Assembly (NCBI RefSeq): GCF_038003525.1
Contig: NZ_JBBOPI010000001.1
Span: 2,223,001 to 2,287,000, forward strand
DNA: 64,000 nucleotides
Source: Solibacillus sp. FSL H8-0538
GTDB lineage: Bacteria > Bacillota > Bacilli > Bacillales_A > Planococcaceae
Reading direction: 5' to 3'
Below the pieces are notes generated by a model. That model did no database searches, was not told the DNA's origin, and saw nothing but the letters and a program-made list of their open reading frames with translations. Position 1 is the stretch's first letter; each line of letters starts with the position of its first letter. The translations under genes and the position numbers were made by a program. Shown here piece after piece: positions 25,016-35,813 of this stretch.

Positions 25016-26707
25016 TTATTTCATCAATTGCTTTCGTTGATCGGCAATTTGCACAAGCTCTGAGGCATGCTGTAGCGTTAACTTAGTAATTTCAGTACCA
25101 CTCATCATACGACTTACTTCTTCAATGCGCGCTGCTTCAATTATTTCTGTTAATGTTGTAAATGTTCGATCATGCTCAACCTGCTTTTTAATTAAATAAT
25201 GCTGATCGGCCATTGCCGCCACTTGTGGTAAATGGGAAATACAAAGAACTTGTGAATGTATGGATATCGTTGCAATTTTTTCTGCAATGGCCTGCGCCAC
25301 ACGACCACTTACCCCTGTATCCACTTCATCAAAAATAATGGATGTTATGCCGTTAGAAGATGAGAAAATTGTTTTTAATGCTAGCATCATACGCGATAAT
25401 TCTCCACCCGATGCAATTTTTGGTAGTGATTTTGGGGGTTCTCCAACATTTGTTGAAATATAGAATGCCACATAATCTTTACCATTTGCATCAAACTGCT
25501 CCTGCTGCTCAAAATTAACAATAAATTTCGCCTTTTCCATATGTAATACACGGAGTTGCTCCATAATGGCATCGCTTAATTGAACGGCGTTTTCTTTTCG
25601 AATAGCAGTTAATTGTTCCGCTAGTTTCTCTAATTTTGCCTCCATTATACGAAGTAATTCATCATTTTTTTGAATCGTTTCGTCGCGATTAATTAATTGC
25701 ATTAATTCTTCTTCAATTTTTGCATAATACACCAAAATTTCTTCAACCGTTGTACCATATTTACGTTTCATCGTTTGGTAATGTGCTAGACGCTGTTCTA
25801 CCTCGTTTAAACGTTCCGGATCGAACTCTAGCTCATCTAGTACATTTTTTATTTGGTATGCAGCATCCTGCAATGCATAAAAGCTCGTTGTGACCGCTTC
25901 TGACGCTTCCTTAAAGCTTTCATCTAGGTTCACTATATCGTTTAGTGCATTCATTGAATTGCCAATAAAATCAAGGCCATGTGACTCTGCTGAAATTGCT
26001 TCATAGGCTACATTCGCTCGTTCAAAAATTTTATGGAAATTCAGTAAACGACGGCGTTCATCAAGTAAAGAATCTTCTTCCGCCACTTGCAAATTCGCTT
26101 GCTCAAGCTCCTGAATCTGAAACTGGTACAGGTCGATACGCTGTGCCGTACGCTGCTCATCAATATTTAAAGCAGCGACCTCACGCTTAAGCTCACGGTA
26201 GTCGTTGTATGCCTCTGTATACTGCTCTAATAGCGGTTGCAAGGCTTCTGCAGCGAAATGATCCAGTAAGTTGATATGTTGCTTCTCGTCCATAAGCTCT
26301 TGGTTTTCATGCTGTCCATGAATATCTATAAGGCTGCCACCAATTTCACGTAGTACAGATAAAGGGACAAGCTTGCCATTTACTCGACATACACTTTTCC
26401 CGTTGTCATTTAGGTCGCGACGTAGAATAATCGTGTCCTCTTCCGATTCAATCCCGGCTTCCTCAAGTTTCGCGTACACCGGATGTGAATCACTTGGCAC
26501 CTGAAATAATCCACCTAGCTCGGCCTTTTTTGTGCCGTGACGAATAAACTCGGTTGACCCCCGTCCGCCAGCTAGAATATTTACTGCATCAATAATTATG
26601 GACTTCCCCGCGCCGGTTTCACCTGTTAACACGGTCAAACCTTCTGAAAAACTCACCGTTAAATCATCAATGATGGCAAAGTTTCGAATACTTAGTTCTC
26701 TTAACAA
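25016..26707 (-). CDS. recN: DNA repair protein RecN
   Basis: The protein has 563 residues and is an SMC-like ATPase acting early in double-strand break repair. The Walker A GETGAGKSIIIDA lies at about 29-41. A long coiled coil spans 160-370, then the ABC signature SGGELSRMMLALK and Walker B IIFDEVDTGVSGRVA, and the His-loop CISHLPQVA. The start is TTG 26707 after GAGGTGGA. It follows ahrC with 16 nt between, the standard order. Confidence 0.96.
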   Translation of the reverse strand: MLRELSIRNFAIIDDLTVSFSEGLTVLTGETGAGKSIIIDAVNILAGGRGSTEFIRHGTKKAELGGLFQVPSDSHPVYAKLEEAGIESEEDTIILRRDLNDNGKSVCRVNGKLVPLSVLREIGGSLIDIHGQHENQELMDEKQHINLLDHFAAEALQPLLEQYTEAYNDYRELKREVAALNIDEQRTAQRIDLYQFQIQELEQANLQVAEEDSLLDERRRLLNFHKIFERANVAYEAISAESHGLDFIGNSMNALNDIVNLDESFKEASEAVTTSFYALQDAAYQIKNVLDELEFDPERLNEVEQRLAHYQTMKRKYGTTVEEILVYYAKIEEELMQLINRDETIQKNDELLRIMEAKLEKLAEQLTAIRKENAVQLSDAIMEQLRVLHMEKAKFIVNFEQQEQFDANGKDYVAFYISTNVGEPPKSLPKIASGGELSRMMLALKTIFSSSNGITSIIFDEVDTGVSGRVAQAIAEKIATISIHSQVLCISHLPQVAAMADQHYLIKKQVEHDRTFTTLTEIIEAARIEEVSRMMSGTEITKLTLQHASELVQIADQRKQLMK

Positions 26708-26723
26708 AAATATCCACCTCGAA

Positions 26724-27173
26724 TTAAAGCATATCTAATAAGCGATTTTTAATACCTTCTCGATCTTCTTCGGTACGACAGATTATCATAATCGTATCAT
26801 CACCACAAATTGTTCCTAAAATTTCAGACCAGTCTAAATGGTCGAGTAGTGAACCGATTGCATTTGCGTTACCAGGTAATGTTTTCATTACTAAGATATG
26901 AGATGCACCGTCAATACTTACAAACGCATCAGCTAGTGCTCGGTGTAGCTTTTGGATTGGATTAAAGCGTTGGTCAGCTGGTAAGCTATATTTATAGCGC
27001 CCATCTTGCATTGGTACCTTTACTAAATGTAATTCCTTAATATCACGTGAAACCGTTGCTTGCGTCACATTATAACCAGCATTTTTTAACTGCTCTACTA
27101 AATCATCTTGTGTTTCTATCTCGTTGTTTGTAATAATATCGCGAATACGAATATGGCGTTGGCCTTTGTTCAT
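26724..27173 (-). CDS. ahrC: Arginine repressor ArgR/AhrC
   Basis: The protein has 149 residues, identical in length to B. subtilis AhrC. The N-terminal winged helix has [34 protein letters not shown]. The C-terminal hexamerisation and arginine-binding domain has the [13 protein letters not shown] motif, whose Asp pair contacts arginine. It represses arginine synthesis and activates catabolism. The start is ATG 27173 after CGAGGTG; a GTG three codons upstream lies in the ribosome site. Confidence 0.96.
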   Translation of the reverse strand: MNKGQRHIRIRDIITNNEIETQDDLVEQLKNAGYNVTQATVSRDIKELHLVKVPMQDGRYKYSLPADQRFNPIQKLHRALADAFVSIDGASHILVMKTLPGNANAIGSLLDHLDWSEILGTICGDDTIMIICRTEEDREGIKNRLLDML

Positions 27174-27301
27174 ATCGTTCACCTCGTCGTTTTATGTATT
27201 GTATATTTACACTAACATTTGCATAAAAAAAAAACAAGAAAAACTGCAAAGAGAACTAAAAATCCGTATATAACCTATTGCCCTAAACTTTCAAACTATT
27301 C

Positions 27302-27338
27302 AAAAAGGGAGAATCTTACGTATAAGATTCTCCTTTTT
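27302..27338 (-). terminator. Terminator after the folD-to-tlyA gene cluster
   Basis: The arms AAAAAGGGAGAATCTTA and TAAGATTCTCCTTTTTT pair with a T-run on either strand. It separates tlyA from ahrC, which are adjacent without such a stop signal in many relatives. Confidence 0.8.
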
Positions 27339-27396
27339 TGTCACTATGAAGGGACATCATATCTTCCAATTCCAGGTCAATATGTGCCTTTGTAAT

Positions 27397-28215
27397 CTAT
27401 ATTAATTCACTATGCGCTTGTTTAACGAGTGAGCCAAAATCAGTAAATGCCTCTACCTTTTCCCCGTCTTTCGGGTTATATAAATGGAATAAGAACTCGA
27501 TATTGCCCTCTCCACCAGTAATTGGTGAATACGACGCATCTTTTACGATGAAGCCCACATTTGTTGCCATTTTCGCCGTTTCTTCTAATACAGCTAAGTG
27601 GACTTTCGGCTCACGTACAATGCCTTTTTTACCGACATTTTCACGGCCAGCTTCAAATTGAGGCTTTACAAGTGCCATCACATCTCCGCCAGGCATTAAG
27701 ATTGTTTTTAATACTGGTAAAATAAGTGCTAATGAAATAAATGATACATCTATTGTTGCAAAATCCGGTAATCCTTCTACTAAATCTTCCGGTTTTGTGT
27801 AACGGAAATTTGTTTTTTCCATTACAGTTACACGCTCGTCTGAACGAATTTTCCATGCTAACTGATTGGAACCTACATCAAGCGCATAGCAATGACGGGC
27901 GCCGTTTTGCAAAGCACAATCTGTAAAGCCACCTGTTGATGAGCCAATGTCTAACATTAGTTTGCCATCAACAGACATATCAAAAATTTCTAGAGCCTTT
28001 TCAAGTTTTAAGCCACCACGACTTACATACTTCAGTTGTGATCCTTTCACTTGTAAAGGTAAGTCAATGGCAATTTTTTCGCCTGCTTTGTCAATACGAA
28101 CTTCGTTTGAGAACACAAGTCCTGCCATTATGGTACGCTTTGCCTTCTCGCGTGTTTCGCATAAACCGCGTTCAACAAGTAGGATATCTACACGTTCTTT
28201 CGGTTGTTTCGTCAT
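27397..28215 (-). CDS. yqxC: TlyA family rRNA 2'-O-methyltransferase / hemolysin-like (YqxC)
   Basis: The protein has 272 residues. An N-terminal S4 RNA-binding domain ([20 protein letters not shown]) is followed by an FtsJ-like methyltransferase domain. SAM-binding [14 protein letters not shown] is at about 90, [15 protein letters not shown] further on, then [19 protein letters not shown]. TlyA in actinobacteria methylates 16S and 23S rRNA; the role in Bacillales is not settled. It overlaps the dxs stop by 4 nt. Confidence 0.9.
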   Translation of the reverse strand: MTKQPKERVDILLVERGLCETREKAKRTIMAGLVFSNEVRIDKAGEKIAIDLPLQVKGSQLKYVSRGGLKLEKALEIFDMSVDGKLMLDIGSSTGGFTDCALQNGARHCYALDVGSNQLAWKIRSDERVTVMEKTNFRYTKPEDLVEGLPDFATIDVSFISLALILPVLKTILMPGGDVMALVKPQFEAGRENVGKKGIVREPKVHLAVLEETAKMATNVGFIVKDASYSPITGGEGNIEFLFHLYNPKDGEKVEAFTDFGSLVKQAHSELI

Positions 28216-30137
28216 ACTATATTAGAACCTACCTGTTTTTTGTCTTTAACGAACTTCTGAATACGTTTTACCGTTTCTTCTGTCGTTACATTAATTTCTT
28301 CTAGTAACTGGTCAACATTACCATGCTCAATAAACTCATCTGGAATACCGATGCGGTCAATGGCAACATTACGGTAGTGGTGATTTGCTGCAAATTCTAA
28401 CACGGCGCTACCAAAACCACCTTGTAATACTGCCTCTTCAATTGTTAGGATTGGCATATTTGCTGACATCAGTTCGTGCAACATTGTCTCGTCTAACGGT
28501 TTAATAAAGCGTGCATTGATAACGCGAACACTTATACCTTGCTCCGCTAGCTGTTCTGCCGCTTCCATCGCCATCGGAATTGTCGTACCGAATGTTAAGA
28601 TTGCTGAGTCCGTACCGTCGCGTAATACTTCCCATGAACCGATTGGAATAGCTCTCATTACTTCGTCCATTGCTACGCCTAACCCATTACCGCGTGGGTA
28701 ACGTAGTGCGATTGGACCTCCATCATAATCGATTGCTGTTTTCACCATATGCTGGCCTTCATTTTCATCCTTTGGCATCATCAATACGATGTTTGGAATG
28801 TGACGAAGGAAGGCAATATCAAATACACCTTGATGCGTTTCACCGTCTGCTCCTACTAATCCTGCACGGTCAATGCCAATAAAGACATTTAAGTTTGGAC
28901 GTGCGATATCATGAAGCACTTGATCGTATGCACGTTGTAGGAAAGTTGAGTAAATCGCAAGGAAAGGCTTCATTTGTTGAGTTGCAAGACCCGCCGCCAT
29001 TGTTGCTGCGTGTTGCTCGGCAATTCCCACATCAAAGAATCGATTCGGGAAATTCTTTTGGATGCCTTCTAGCTTTGAACCTACTGGCATTGCTGGTGTA
29101 ATCGTTACAATGCGCTCATCTTCTTCCATGCATTTACGAACAGAGTCTGCTACTAAGCTACTCCAGGCTGGGCCTTTGACTGCTGACTTTACAAATGCAC
29201 CTGTCTCCATTTTATATGGACCTGTGCCATGCCATGTGCCGACTGTATCTTCCTCAGCTGGTTTGTAACCTTTCCCTTTTTTTGTTAAAACATGTACAAG
29301 CACCGGGCCTTTTACTTTTTTAGCATACTCGAGTGTTTTCTCAAGCGCTTCAAAGTCATGACCATCGATTGGACCTAAATATTTAAAGCCCATTTCCTCA
29401 AAAAATACGCCGGAAACGACTAAATATTTTAAGCTATCTTTAACACGTTCCGCCGTGGAAGCAAGCTTGCCGCCAACAACTGGTATTTTGTTCATTAATG
29501 ATTCAAGCTCTTCTTTTGCCTTTGAATATTCTTTTGCTGTACGAAGACGCCCAAGAACATTGTGCAGTGCGCCTACATTCGGTGCGATGGACATTTCGTT
29601 ATCGTTTAAAATAACGATCATATTTGTTTTTTCATGACCGATATGATTCAGTGCTTCAAGTGCCATTCCACCTGTTAATGCACCATCACCAATAATCGGT
29701 ACGACGTAGTTTTTATCCTTTTTAATATCACGTGCTGCCGCCATCCCCATTGCAGCAGATAAAGACGTTGAACTATGCCCAGTCTCCCATTCATCATGTT
29801 CACTTTCAACAAGCTTTGGGAAGCCACATAAACCCTTAAACTGACGAAGCGTATCGAATTGATCAGCGCGTCCAGTTAAAATTTTGTGCACATAGGCTTG
29901 GTGTCCTACATCCCATAAAAATTTATCCTTTGGACTGTTAAAAGCTTTATGCAATGCGATCGTTAGCTCGACAACACCCAGGTTCGGCCCAATATGACCA
30001 CCAGTAGCAGAGCATTTTTCTATTAAGAAAGCGCGAATATCTCCAGCTAGCGCCTCTAATTGCTTTTTATTCAAGTCTTTTAAAAAGGATGGACTAGAAA
30101 TCTTCGTTAAATCCACCTCATCCACACACCTTTTCAT
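28212..30137 (-). CDS. dxs: 1-deoxy-D-xylulose-5-phosphate synthase
   Basis: The protein has 641 residues and catalyses the first step of the MEP isoprenoid pathway, joining pyruvate and glyceraldehyde 3-phosphate with thiamine diphosphate. Seen are [18 protein letters not shown], the ThDP motif [18 protein letters not shown]...[21 protein letters not shown], and [17 protein letters not shown] with the catalytic histidine. The start is uncertain: the first ATG has only a weak GGTGA site, and a GTG seven codons later would match the family N-terminus better. It lies between ispA and tlyA. Confidence 0.96.
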   Translation of the reverse strand: MKRCVDEVDLTKISSPSFLKDLNKKQLEALAGDIRAFLIEKCSATGGHIGPNLGVVELTIALHKAFNSPKDKFLWDVGHQAYVHKILTGRADQFDTLRQFKGLCGFPKLVESEHDEWETGHSSTSLSAAMGMAAARDIKKDKNYVVPIIGDGALTGGMALEALNHIGHEKTNMIVILNDNEMSIAPNVGALHNVLGRLRTAKEYSKAKEELESLMNKIPVVGGKLASTAERVKDSLKYLVVSGVFFEEMGFKYLGPIDGHDFEALEKTLEYAKKVKGPVLVHVLTKKGKGYKPAEEDTVGTWHGTGPYKMETGAFVKSAVKGPAWSSLVADSVRKCMEEDERIVTITPAMPVGSKLEGIQKNFPNRFFDVGIAEQHAATMAAGLATQQMKPFLAIYSTFLQRAYDQVLHDIARPNLNVFIGIDRAGLVGADGETHQGVFDIAFLRHIPNIVLMMPKDENEGQHMVKTAIDYDGGPIALRYPRGNGLGVAMDEVMRAIPIGSWEVLRDGTDSAILTFGTTIPMAMEAAEQLAEQGISVRVINARFIKPLDETMLHELMSANMPILTIEEAVLQGGFGSAVLEFAANHHYRNVAIDRIGIPDEFIEHGNVDQLLEEINVTTEETVKRIQKFVKDKKQVGSNIV

Positions 30138-30208
30138 CTAATTATTCACCGTATCGTGATTTACCTATTATAACAGTGTAAAACTGCAGAAAAAAGTTTT
30201 ACACTTTA

Positions 30209-31090
30209 CTAATGCTTGCGTTTTACAATATATGTTGCGAATTCATGTAATAAACTACTATTTGTTTGTACTTTTTCTAGTGCCGCAATTGCTTGTTCAT
30301 AATGATCATCTAACTTTGCTTTCGCGCCTTCTAAAGAAAGCAGTGCTGGATATGTACTTTTATCACTTGCTATATCCTTACCTGCTGTTTTACCTAGTTG
30401 CTCTGACGTACCTTCAATATCTAAAATATCATCTTGGATTTGGAAGGCTAAGCCAATATGATGCGCATATTCAACAAGTGCTGCTCGCTCATCGGCTGCC
30501 ACATCGGCTAAAACTGCGCCTGATTCAATACTGAAGCGTAGTAGTGCCCCTGTTTTATTAACATGGACATGCTCTAGCTCTGTTAGATTCAGTAAACGCT
30601 CCTCGCCGTCCATATCTAAAATTTGACCACCAACCATGCCCTCAGCACCTGCTGCTATACTTAGTAGATTCACTAACTCGATGCGTTTTTCAGCTGGGAG
30701 GTCCATTCGTGCAATTACGCCGAACGCTAATGTATTTAATGCATCCCCGGCAAGGGTTGCAAGTGCTTCACCGTAAACGACATGGTTTGTCGGCTTACCG
30801 CGGCGTAGCTCATCATCATCCATACATGGGAGATCATCGTGGATTAATGAATACGTATGAATCATTTCCACTGCAGCCCCTACTGTTAAACTAGGCGCTA
30901 GATCCTTCTTATACATTTCACATACTGCGGCAACGAATAATGGACGAATACGCTTACCACCAGCGTTAAGCGAATACAGCATCGACTCTTTTAAATGCGA
31001 CGGGGCAACGATTTTTTCAACTAGTGCGGACATTTCCTGCTCAATTGCCGGAGTGTTTGACTCGATAAATTGCTTCAATGCTTCATTCAT
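30209..31090 (-). CDS. ispA: Polyprenyl (farnesyl) diphosphate synthase
   Basis: The protein has 293 residues and is an all-helical trans-prenyltransferase. The first aspartate-rich motif DDLPCMDDDELRRGKPTNH and the second DDILDIEGTSEQLGKTAGKD are intact, with GGKRIRP for diphosphate binding. The residues before the first motif (HTYSLIH, with Tyr at the fifth position) suit a C15 product. It is coupled with xseB upstream (3 nt between) and dxs downstream, linking two steps of isoprenoid synthesis. Confidence 0.94.
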   Translation of the reverse strand: MNEALKQFIESNTPAIEQEMSALVEKIVAPSHLKESMLYSLNAGGKRIRPLFVAAVCEMYKKDLAPSLTVGAAVEMIHTYSLIHDDLPCMDDDELRRGKPTNHVVYGEALATLAGDALNTLAFGVIARMDLPAEKRIELVNLLSIAAGAEGMVGGQILDMDGEERLLNLTELEHVHVNKTGALLRFSIESGAVLADVAADERAALVEYAHHIGLAFQIQDDILDIEGTSEQLGKTAGKDIASDKSTYPALLSLEGAKAKLDDHYEQAIAALEKVQTNSSLLHEFATYIVKRKH

Positions 31091-31093
31091 AAA

Positions 31094-31321
31094 TTAACCT
31101 TCTCCATTTCCTGGATTGAACGGCTGTTTTTCACCGTTTTCTCCAACAATTGAAATTAACTGTTGCTCTGCACCTTGTAACGTCTCATGACAAAAGTGCG
31201 ACAGTTCCATCCCTTTTTTATATAAATCAATCGCTTCCTCTAAAGGGACATCTCCTTGTTCTAGCTTGCGTACAACCTCTTCAAGCTCAGTCATTGCGAC
31301 AGCAAACGTTTGTTTTGACAT
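31094..31321 (-). CDS. xseB: Exodeoxyribonuclease VII small subunit
   Basis: The protein has 75 residues and is helical, with the family signature FAVAMTELEEVVRKLEQGDVPLEEAIDLYKKG. Several copies bind one XseA to form exonuclease VII, which degrades single-stranded DNA. It lies 3 nt after xseA and 3 nt before ispA. Confidence 0.95.
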   Translation of the reverse strand: MSKQTFAVAMTELEEVVRKLEQGDVPLEEAIDLYKKGMELSHFCHETLQGAEQQLISIVGENGEKQPFNPGNGEG

Positions 31322-31324
31322 GTG

Positions 31325-32677
31325 TTATTCCCCCTTTTGATGTAGTTGCGTTGAGACTATTTTAGCCTGCGCAACACCGTCTTGAAATTGAATTGAAATC
31401 GCATCATTTACAGCAAGCTCAGCCGCAGTTTTGACAACTTTATCCCCTACATAGGTCACACTAAACCCTTTATTCATAAGGGCTAACGGATTAAGTGCTT
31501 CAAGCGTTCGAACAACTGAGCCAAATGCAGACTTTTTTTGCTCCATTACCGATTGCATAGAACGATGCAGCTGTTTTGTAGCGTGGTTTAGTTGCTGACT
31601 AGAAGCAGCTAGTAAATGCTGTGGTGAATGCATTTTCAACTTTGCTTCGCTCGCTTGCATTTCACTTTTCTTCTTTAAAAAATAGACACTCATTGATTTT
31701 TCAAGCGCCGTATCTACTTGTAAAAGCTTCTCTGTAAAAGGACGATAAAGACGCTCAGGTGTTGCAAGTGGATAGGAAGTTTGTAATTTCGTTAAGCGAC
31801 TGCGTTCGAAATTTAGCCGTGACGTGATCATTTGATGAAGCTGTGACTGCTGTACGAGTACGCGCTGGTATAATTCCTGCTGATTCGGTACAGCCAGTTC
31901 TGCTGCGGCAGTTGGCGTCGGGGCACGGAGATCTGCCACAAAATCGGCAATCGTCGTATCGGTTTCATGACCGACCGCACTAATGACCGGAATTTGGCTT
32001 TCAAAAATAGCGCGCGCAACGATTTCTTCATTAAATGCCCATAAATCCTCAATCGACCCTCCACCGCGACCTACGATTAACACATCACAAAGCCCTTGCC
32101 GATTCGCAAGATAAATATTTTCTGCAATATTCGGTGCCGCACCTGCTCCCTGAACGAGCGTTGGGTAAATAAGTATTTCCGTTTTGGGGAAACGTCTATT
32201 AATTGTCGTATAAATATCCCGAATCGCTGCACCTGTTGTTGCCGTAAGTACACCAACTGTTTTCGGGAATGTTGGAATTGGCTGCTTAAAGTTCGGGTTA
32301 AAGAGCCCTTCTTTTTGCAGACGTTCTTTTAATTGATTAAAGGCAACGAATAGTCCACCAATGCCATCCGGTTCCATTGTTTGCGCATAAAGCTGGTATG
32401 CACCGCTCGACTCGTAAACATTAACATCGCCGCGTATAAATACCTTCATACCCTCTTCTGGCTTAAAGGCGAGTCGAGCCGCTTGACTACGAAACATCGT
32501 GGCATTAATGCGTGATGCGTCGTCCTTTAACGTGAAATAAATATGACCTGAGCTATGAATTTTGACATTCGAAAGCTCCCCCATTACGTAAACATCACGT
32601 AAATGTGGGTCTGCATCAAATTTGCGTTTAATGTATTTCGTTAACGCTTTAACCGTTAAATAAGAAGACGATGTCAT
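31325..32677 (-). CDS. xseA: Exodeoxyribonuclease VII large subunit
   Basis: The protein has 450 residues. An N-terminal OB-fold (YLTVKALTKYIKRKFDADPHLRDVYVMGELSN) is followed by the catalytic domain, with GVLTATTGAAIRDI, GRGGGSIEDLWAFNEE and SAVGHETDTTIADFVAD. A long coiled coil to the C-terminus binds XseB. The start is ATG 32677, since the first eight residues of the longer frame lie in the ribosome-site region AAAGGAG. Confidence 0.95.
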   Translation of the reverse strand: MTSSSYLTVKALTKYIKRKFDADPHLRDVYVMGELSNVKIHSSGHIYFTLKDDASRINATMFRSQAARLAFKPEEGMKVFIRGDVNVYESSGAYQLYAQTMEPDGIGGLFVAFNQLKERLQKEGLFNPNFKQPIPTFPKTVGVLTATTGAAIRDIYTTINRRFPKTEILIYPTLVQGAGAAPNIAENIYLANRQGLCDVLIVGRGGGSIEDLWAFNEEIVARAIFESQIPVISAVGHETDTTIADFVADLRAPTPTAAAELAVPNQQELYQRVLVQQSQLHQMITSRLNFERSRLTKLQTSYPLATPERLYRPFTEKLLQVDTALEKSMSVYFLKKKSEMQASEAKLKMHSPQHLLAASSQQLNHATKQLHRSMQSVMEQKKSAFGSVVRTLEALNPLALMNKGFSVTYVGDKVVKTAAELAVNDAISIQFQDGVAQAKIVSTQLHQKGE

Positions 32678-32757
32678 GACCTTTTCGGCTCCTTTTCTCA
32701 TAAAATGTGTATTTATGTATATCTACTTTTGTCGGTCTATTAATTTTTCGCAAAAGA

Positions 32758-32786
32758 AAAGCTGTTTCTCGTCAGAAAAACAGCTT
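32758..32786 (-). terminator. Terminator-like hairpin between folD and xseA
   Basis: On the minus strand AAGCTGTTT and AAACAGCTT pair, followed by TTCTTTT, 30 nt after the folD stop. Confidence 0.65.
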
Positions 32787-32815
32787 CTGTCCTACTTATT
32801 TTACATGTTTCTAAA

Positions 32816-33676
32816 TCATTTGTCGTGCAATAACTTTTTTTCAGCAGCCTGCACAGTGTTTGAAAGAAGCATTGTAATTGTCATCGGACCGACGCCACCT
32901 GGAACTGGGGTAATATGAGACGCAATTCCGTCCACATCCGCAAAGTCCACGTCGCCGCATAATTTATCATGTTCATCACGGTTAATCCCAACATCGATTA
33001 CGACAGCACCATCTTTAATATGTTCTTTCGTAATGAAGTTTGGACGGCCTACCGCAGCGATTAAAATATCTGCTTGCTTTGTGTAGGCTGGTAGATTTGG
33101 TGTTTTAGAATGTGTATATGTAACTGTCGCATCTTTTTGAAGCAACAATTGACCCATTGGTTTACCTACAATATGGCTACGACCGACGATCACGGCATGT
33201 TTACCTGCAATCTCAATACCAGAATGCTCAAGTAATTTCATGACACCATAAGGAGTACATGGCAAGTACGTTTCTTGTCCTAACATCATTTTCCCAACAC
33301 TTACTGGCGAGAAGCCGTCAACATCTTTCTCAGGAGAAATCGTTGCAATAACTGCATCTTCATTAATATGCTTTGGAAGAGGGAGTTGAACAAGAATTCC
33401 GTGAATGTCCACTCGATCGTTTAGTTCACGTATTTGTTCCAATAAAGCTTGTTCAGAAATATCTTCAGGTAATTTAATTAACTCTGAGAACATACCAATT
33501 GCCTCACAAGATTTTTGTTTGTTGGCTACGTATGTTTTTGAAGCTGGGTTGTCCCCCACTAAAATAACCGCTAAACCAGGTGTTAAACCTTTTTCTTTAA
33601 GCACCTCTACGCGTTCAGCTACAGACTTTCGTATTTCTTGACCGATTTCTTTACCATTTATGATTGCACTTGACAT
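32816..33676 (-). CDS. folD: Bifunctional methylenetetrahydrofolate dehydrogenase / cyclohydrolase
   Basis: The protein has 286 residues and interconverts 5,10-methylene-, methenyl- and 10-formyl-tetrahydrofolate. Signatures seen are VGDNPASKTYVANKQKSCEAIG with catalytic Tyr and Lys, QLPLPKHI, DVDGF, the NADP-binding GRSHIVGKPMGQLL, and PVPGGVGPMT near the end. The start is ATG 33676 after GGAAGGAG. It depends on one-carbon units that the glycine cleavage system at 56-60 kb also supplies. Confidence 0.96.
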   Translation of the reverse strand: MSSAIINGKEIGQEIRKSVAERVEVLKEKGLTPGLAVILVGDNPASKTYVANKQKSCEAIGMFSELIKLPEDISEQALLEQIRELNDRVDIHGILVQLPLPKHINEDAVIATISPEKDVDGFSPVSVGKMMLGQETYLPCTPYGVMKLLEHSGIEIAGKHAVIVGRSHIVGKPMGQLLLQKDATVTYTHSKTPNLPAYTKQADILIAAVGRPNFITKEHIKDGAVVIDVGINRDEHDKLCGDVDFADVDGIASHITPVPGGVGPMTITMLLSNTVQAAEKKLLHDK

Positions 33677-33712
33677 GTTGTTACTCCTTCCAATGATCAC
33701 TACTACAAATTG

Positions 33713-34099
33713 TTATTGCTCAGTAAATTTCGAAAGTACTCCATTTACGAATTTGCTTGATTTTTCATCACCAAATAGTTTACAAAGCTCAATTGCTTCG
33801 TTCATTACAACTCTACTCGGTGCATCTTGCATGAATAATAATTCGTAAACTGCTAGGCGTAAAACAGTTCTTTCAATTTTTGGGAGACGACTTAGCGTCC
33901 AATTTTCAAGTTTATTTTCTAGCGTTGTGTCAATTTCTTCTTTATGTTCAGTTGTTCCACGAACTAATTGGTCTAAGAATGCATTCGTCTTTTCTTCTTC
34001 AAGAAGAACGTGACTAATTGCTTCTTCGACTGAAAGTTCCGTGCTGTCTAACTGAAACAATGCTTGCAACGCTTTTTTGCGTGCTTCAGTTCGTTTCAT
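33713..34099 (-). CDS. nusB: Transcription antitermination factor NusB
   Basis: The protein has 128 residues and is all-helical. The arginine-rich RNA-binding start MKRTEARKKALQALFQLD and the later LPKIERTVLRLAVYELLF and VVMNEAIELCKLFGDEKSSKFVNGVL are typical. With NusE it binds boxA in rRNA leaders. In B. subtilis it follows yqhY directly; here glpK, glpD and two terminators separate them. Confidence 0.95.
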   Translation of the reverse strand: MKRTEARKKALQALFQLDSTELSVEEAISHVLLEEEKTNAFLDQLVRGTTEHKEEIDTTLENKLENWTLSRLPKIERTVLRLAVYELLFMQDAPSRVVMNEAIELCKLFGDEKSSKFVNGVLSKFTEQ

Positions 34100-34272
34100 G
34101 TTTAAAGCTCTCCTTCTTAAGTAGCATTACGTCCTATAATAGCATATTTTTGTTGTCATAACACAGTTTGAATTAATTTTTCAAAATTAAGTCGACTCGC
34201 TTAGAATGCTAATTTCTATAGATTTATTCTATCCTTTATTAGTTAAATAATCAGAAAAAAACAAGAAATAAA

Positions 34273-34304
34273 ACTAGAGCAAGGAGATTTCCCCTCGCTC
34301 TAGA
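34273..34304 (-). terminator. Terminator of glpK
   Basis: The arms CTAGAGCGAGG and CTTGCTCTAG (minus strand) pair around GGGAAATCTC, followed by TTTTATTT. Confidence 0.75.
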
Positions 34305-34306
34305 AT

Positions 34307-35797
<1,491 letters not shown>

Positions 35798-35813
35798 TCA
35801 ATCCCCTCCTAGC

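Noticed and set aside
27183-27235. ARG-box upstream of ahrC (TGTATATTTACA)
   Set aside because: The short palindrome does not fit the ARG-box pattern well and is expected by chance in AT-rich sequence.
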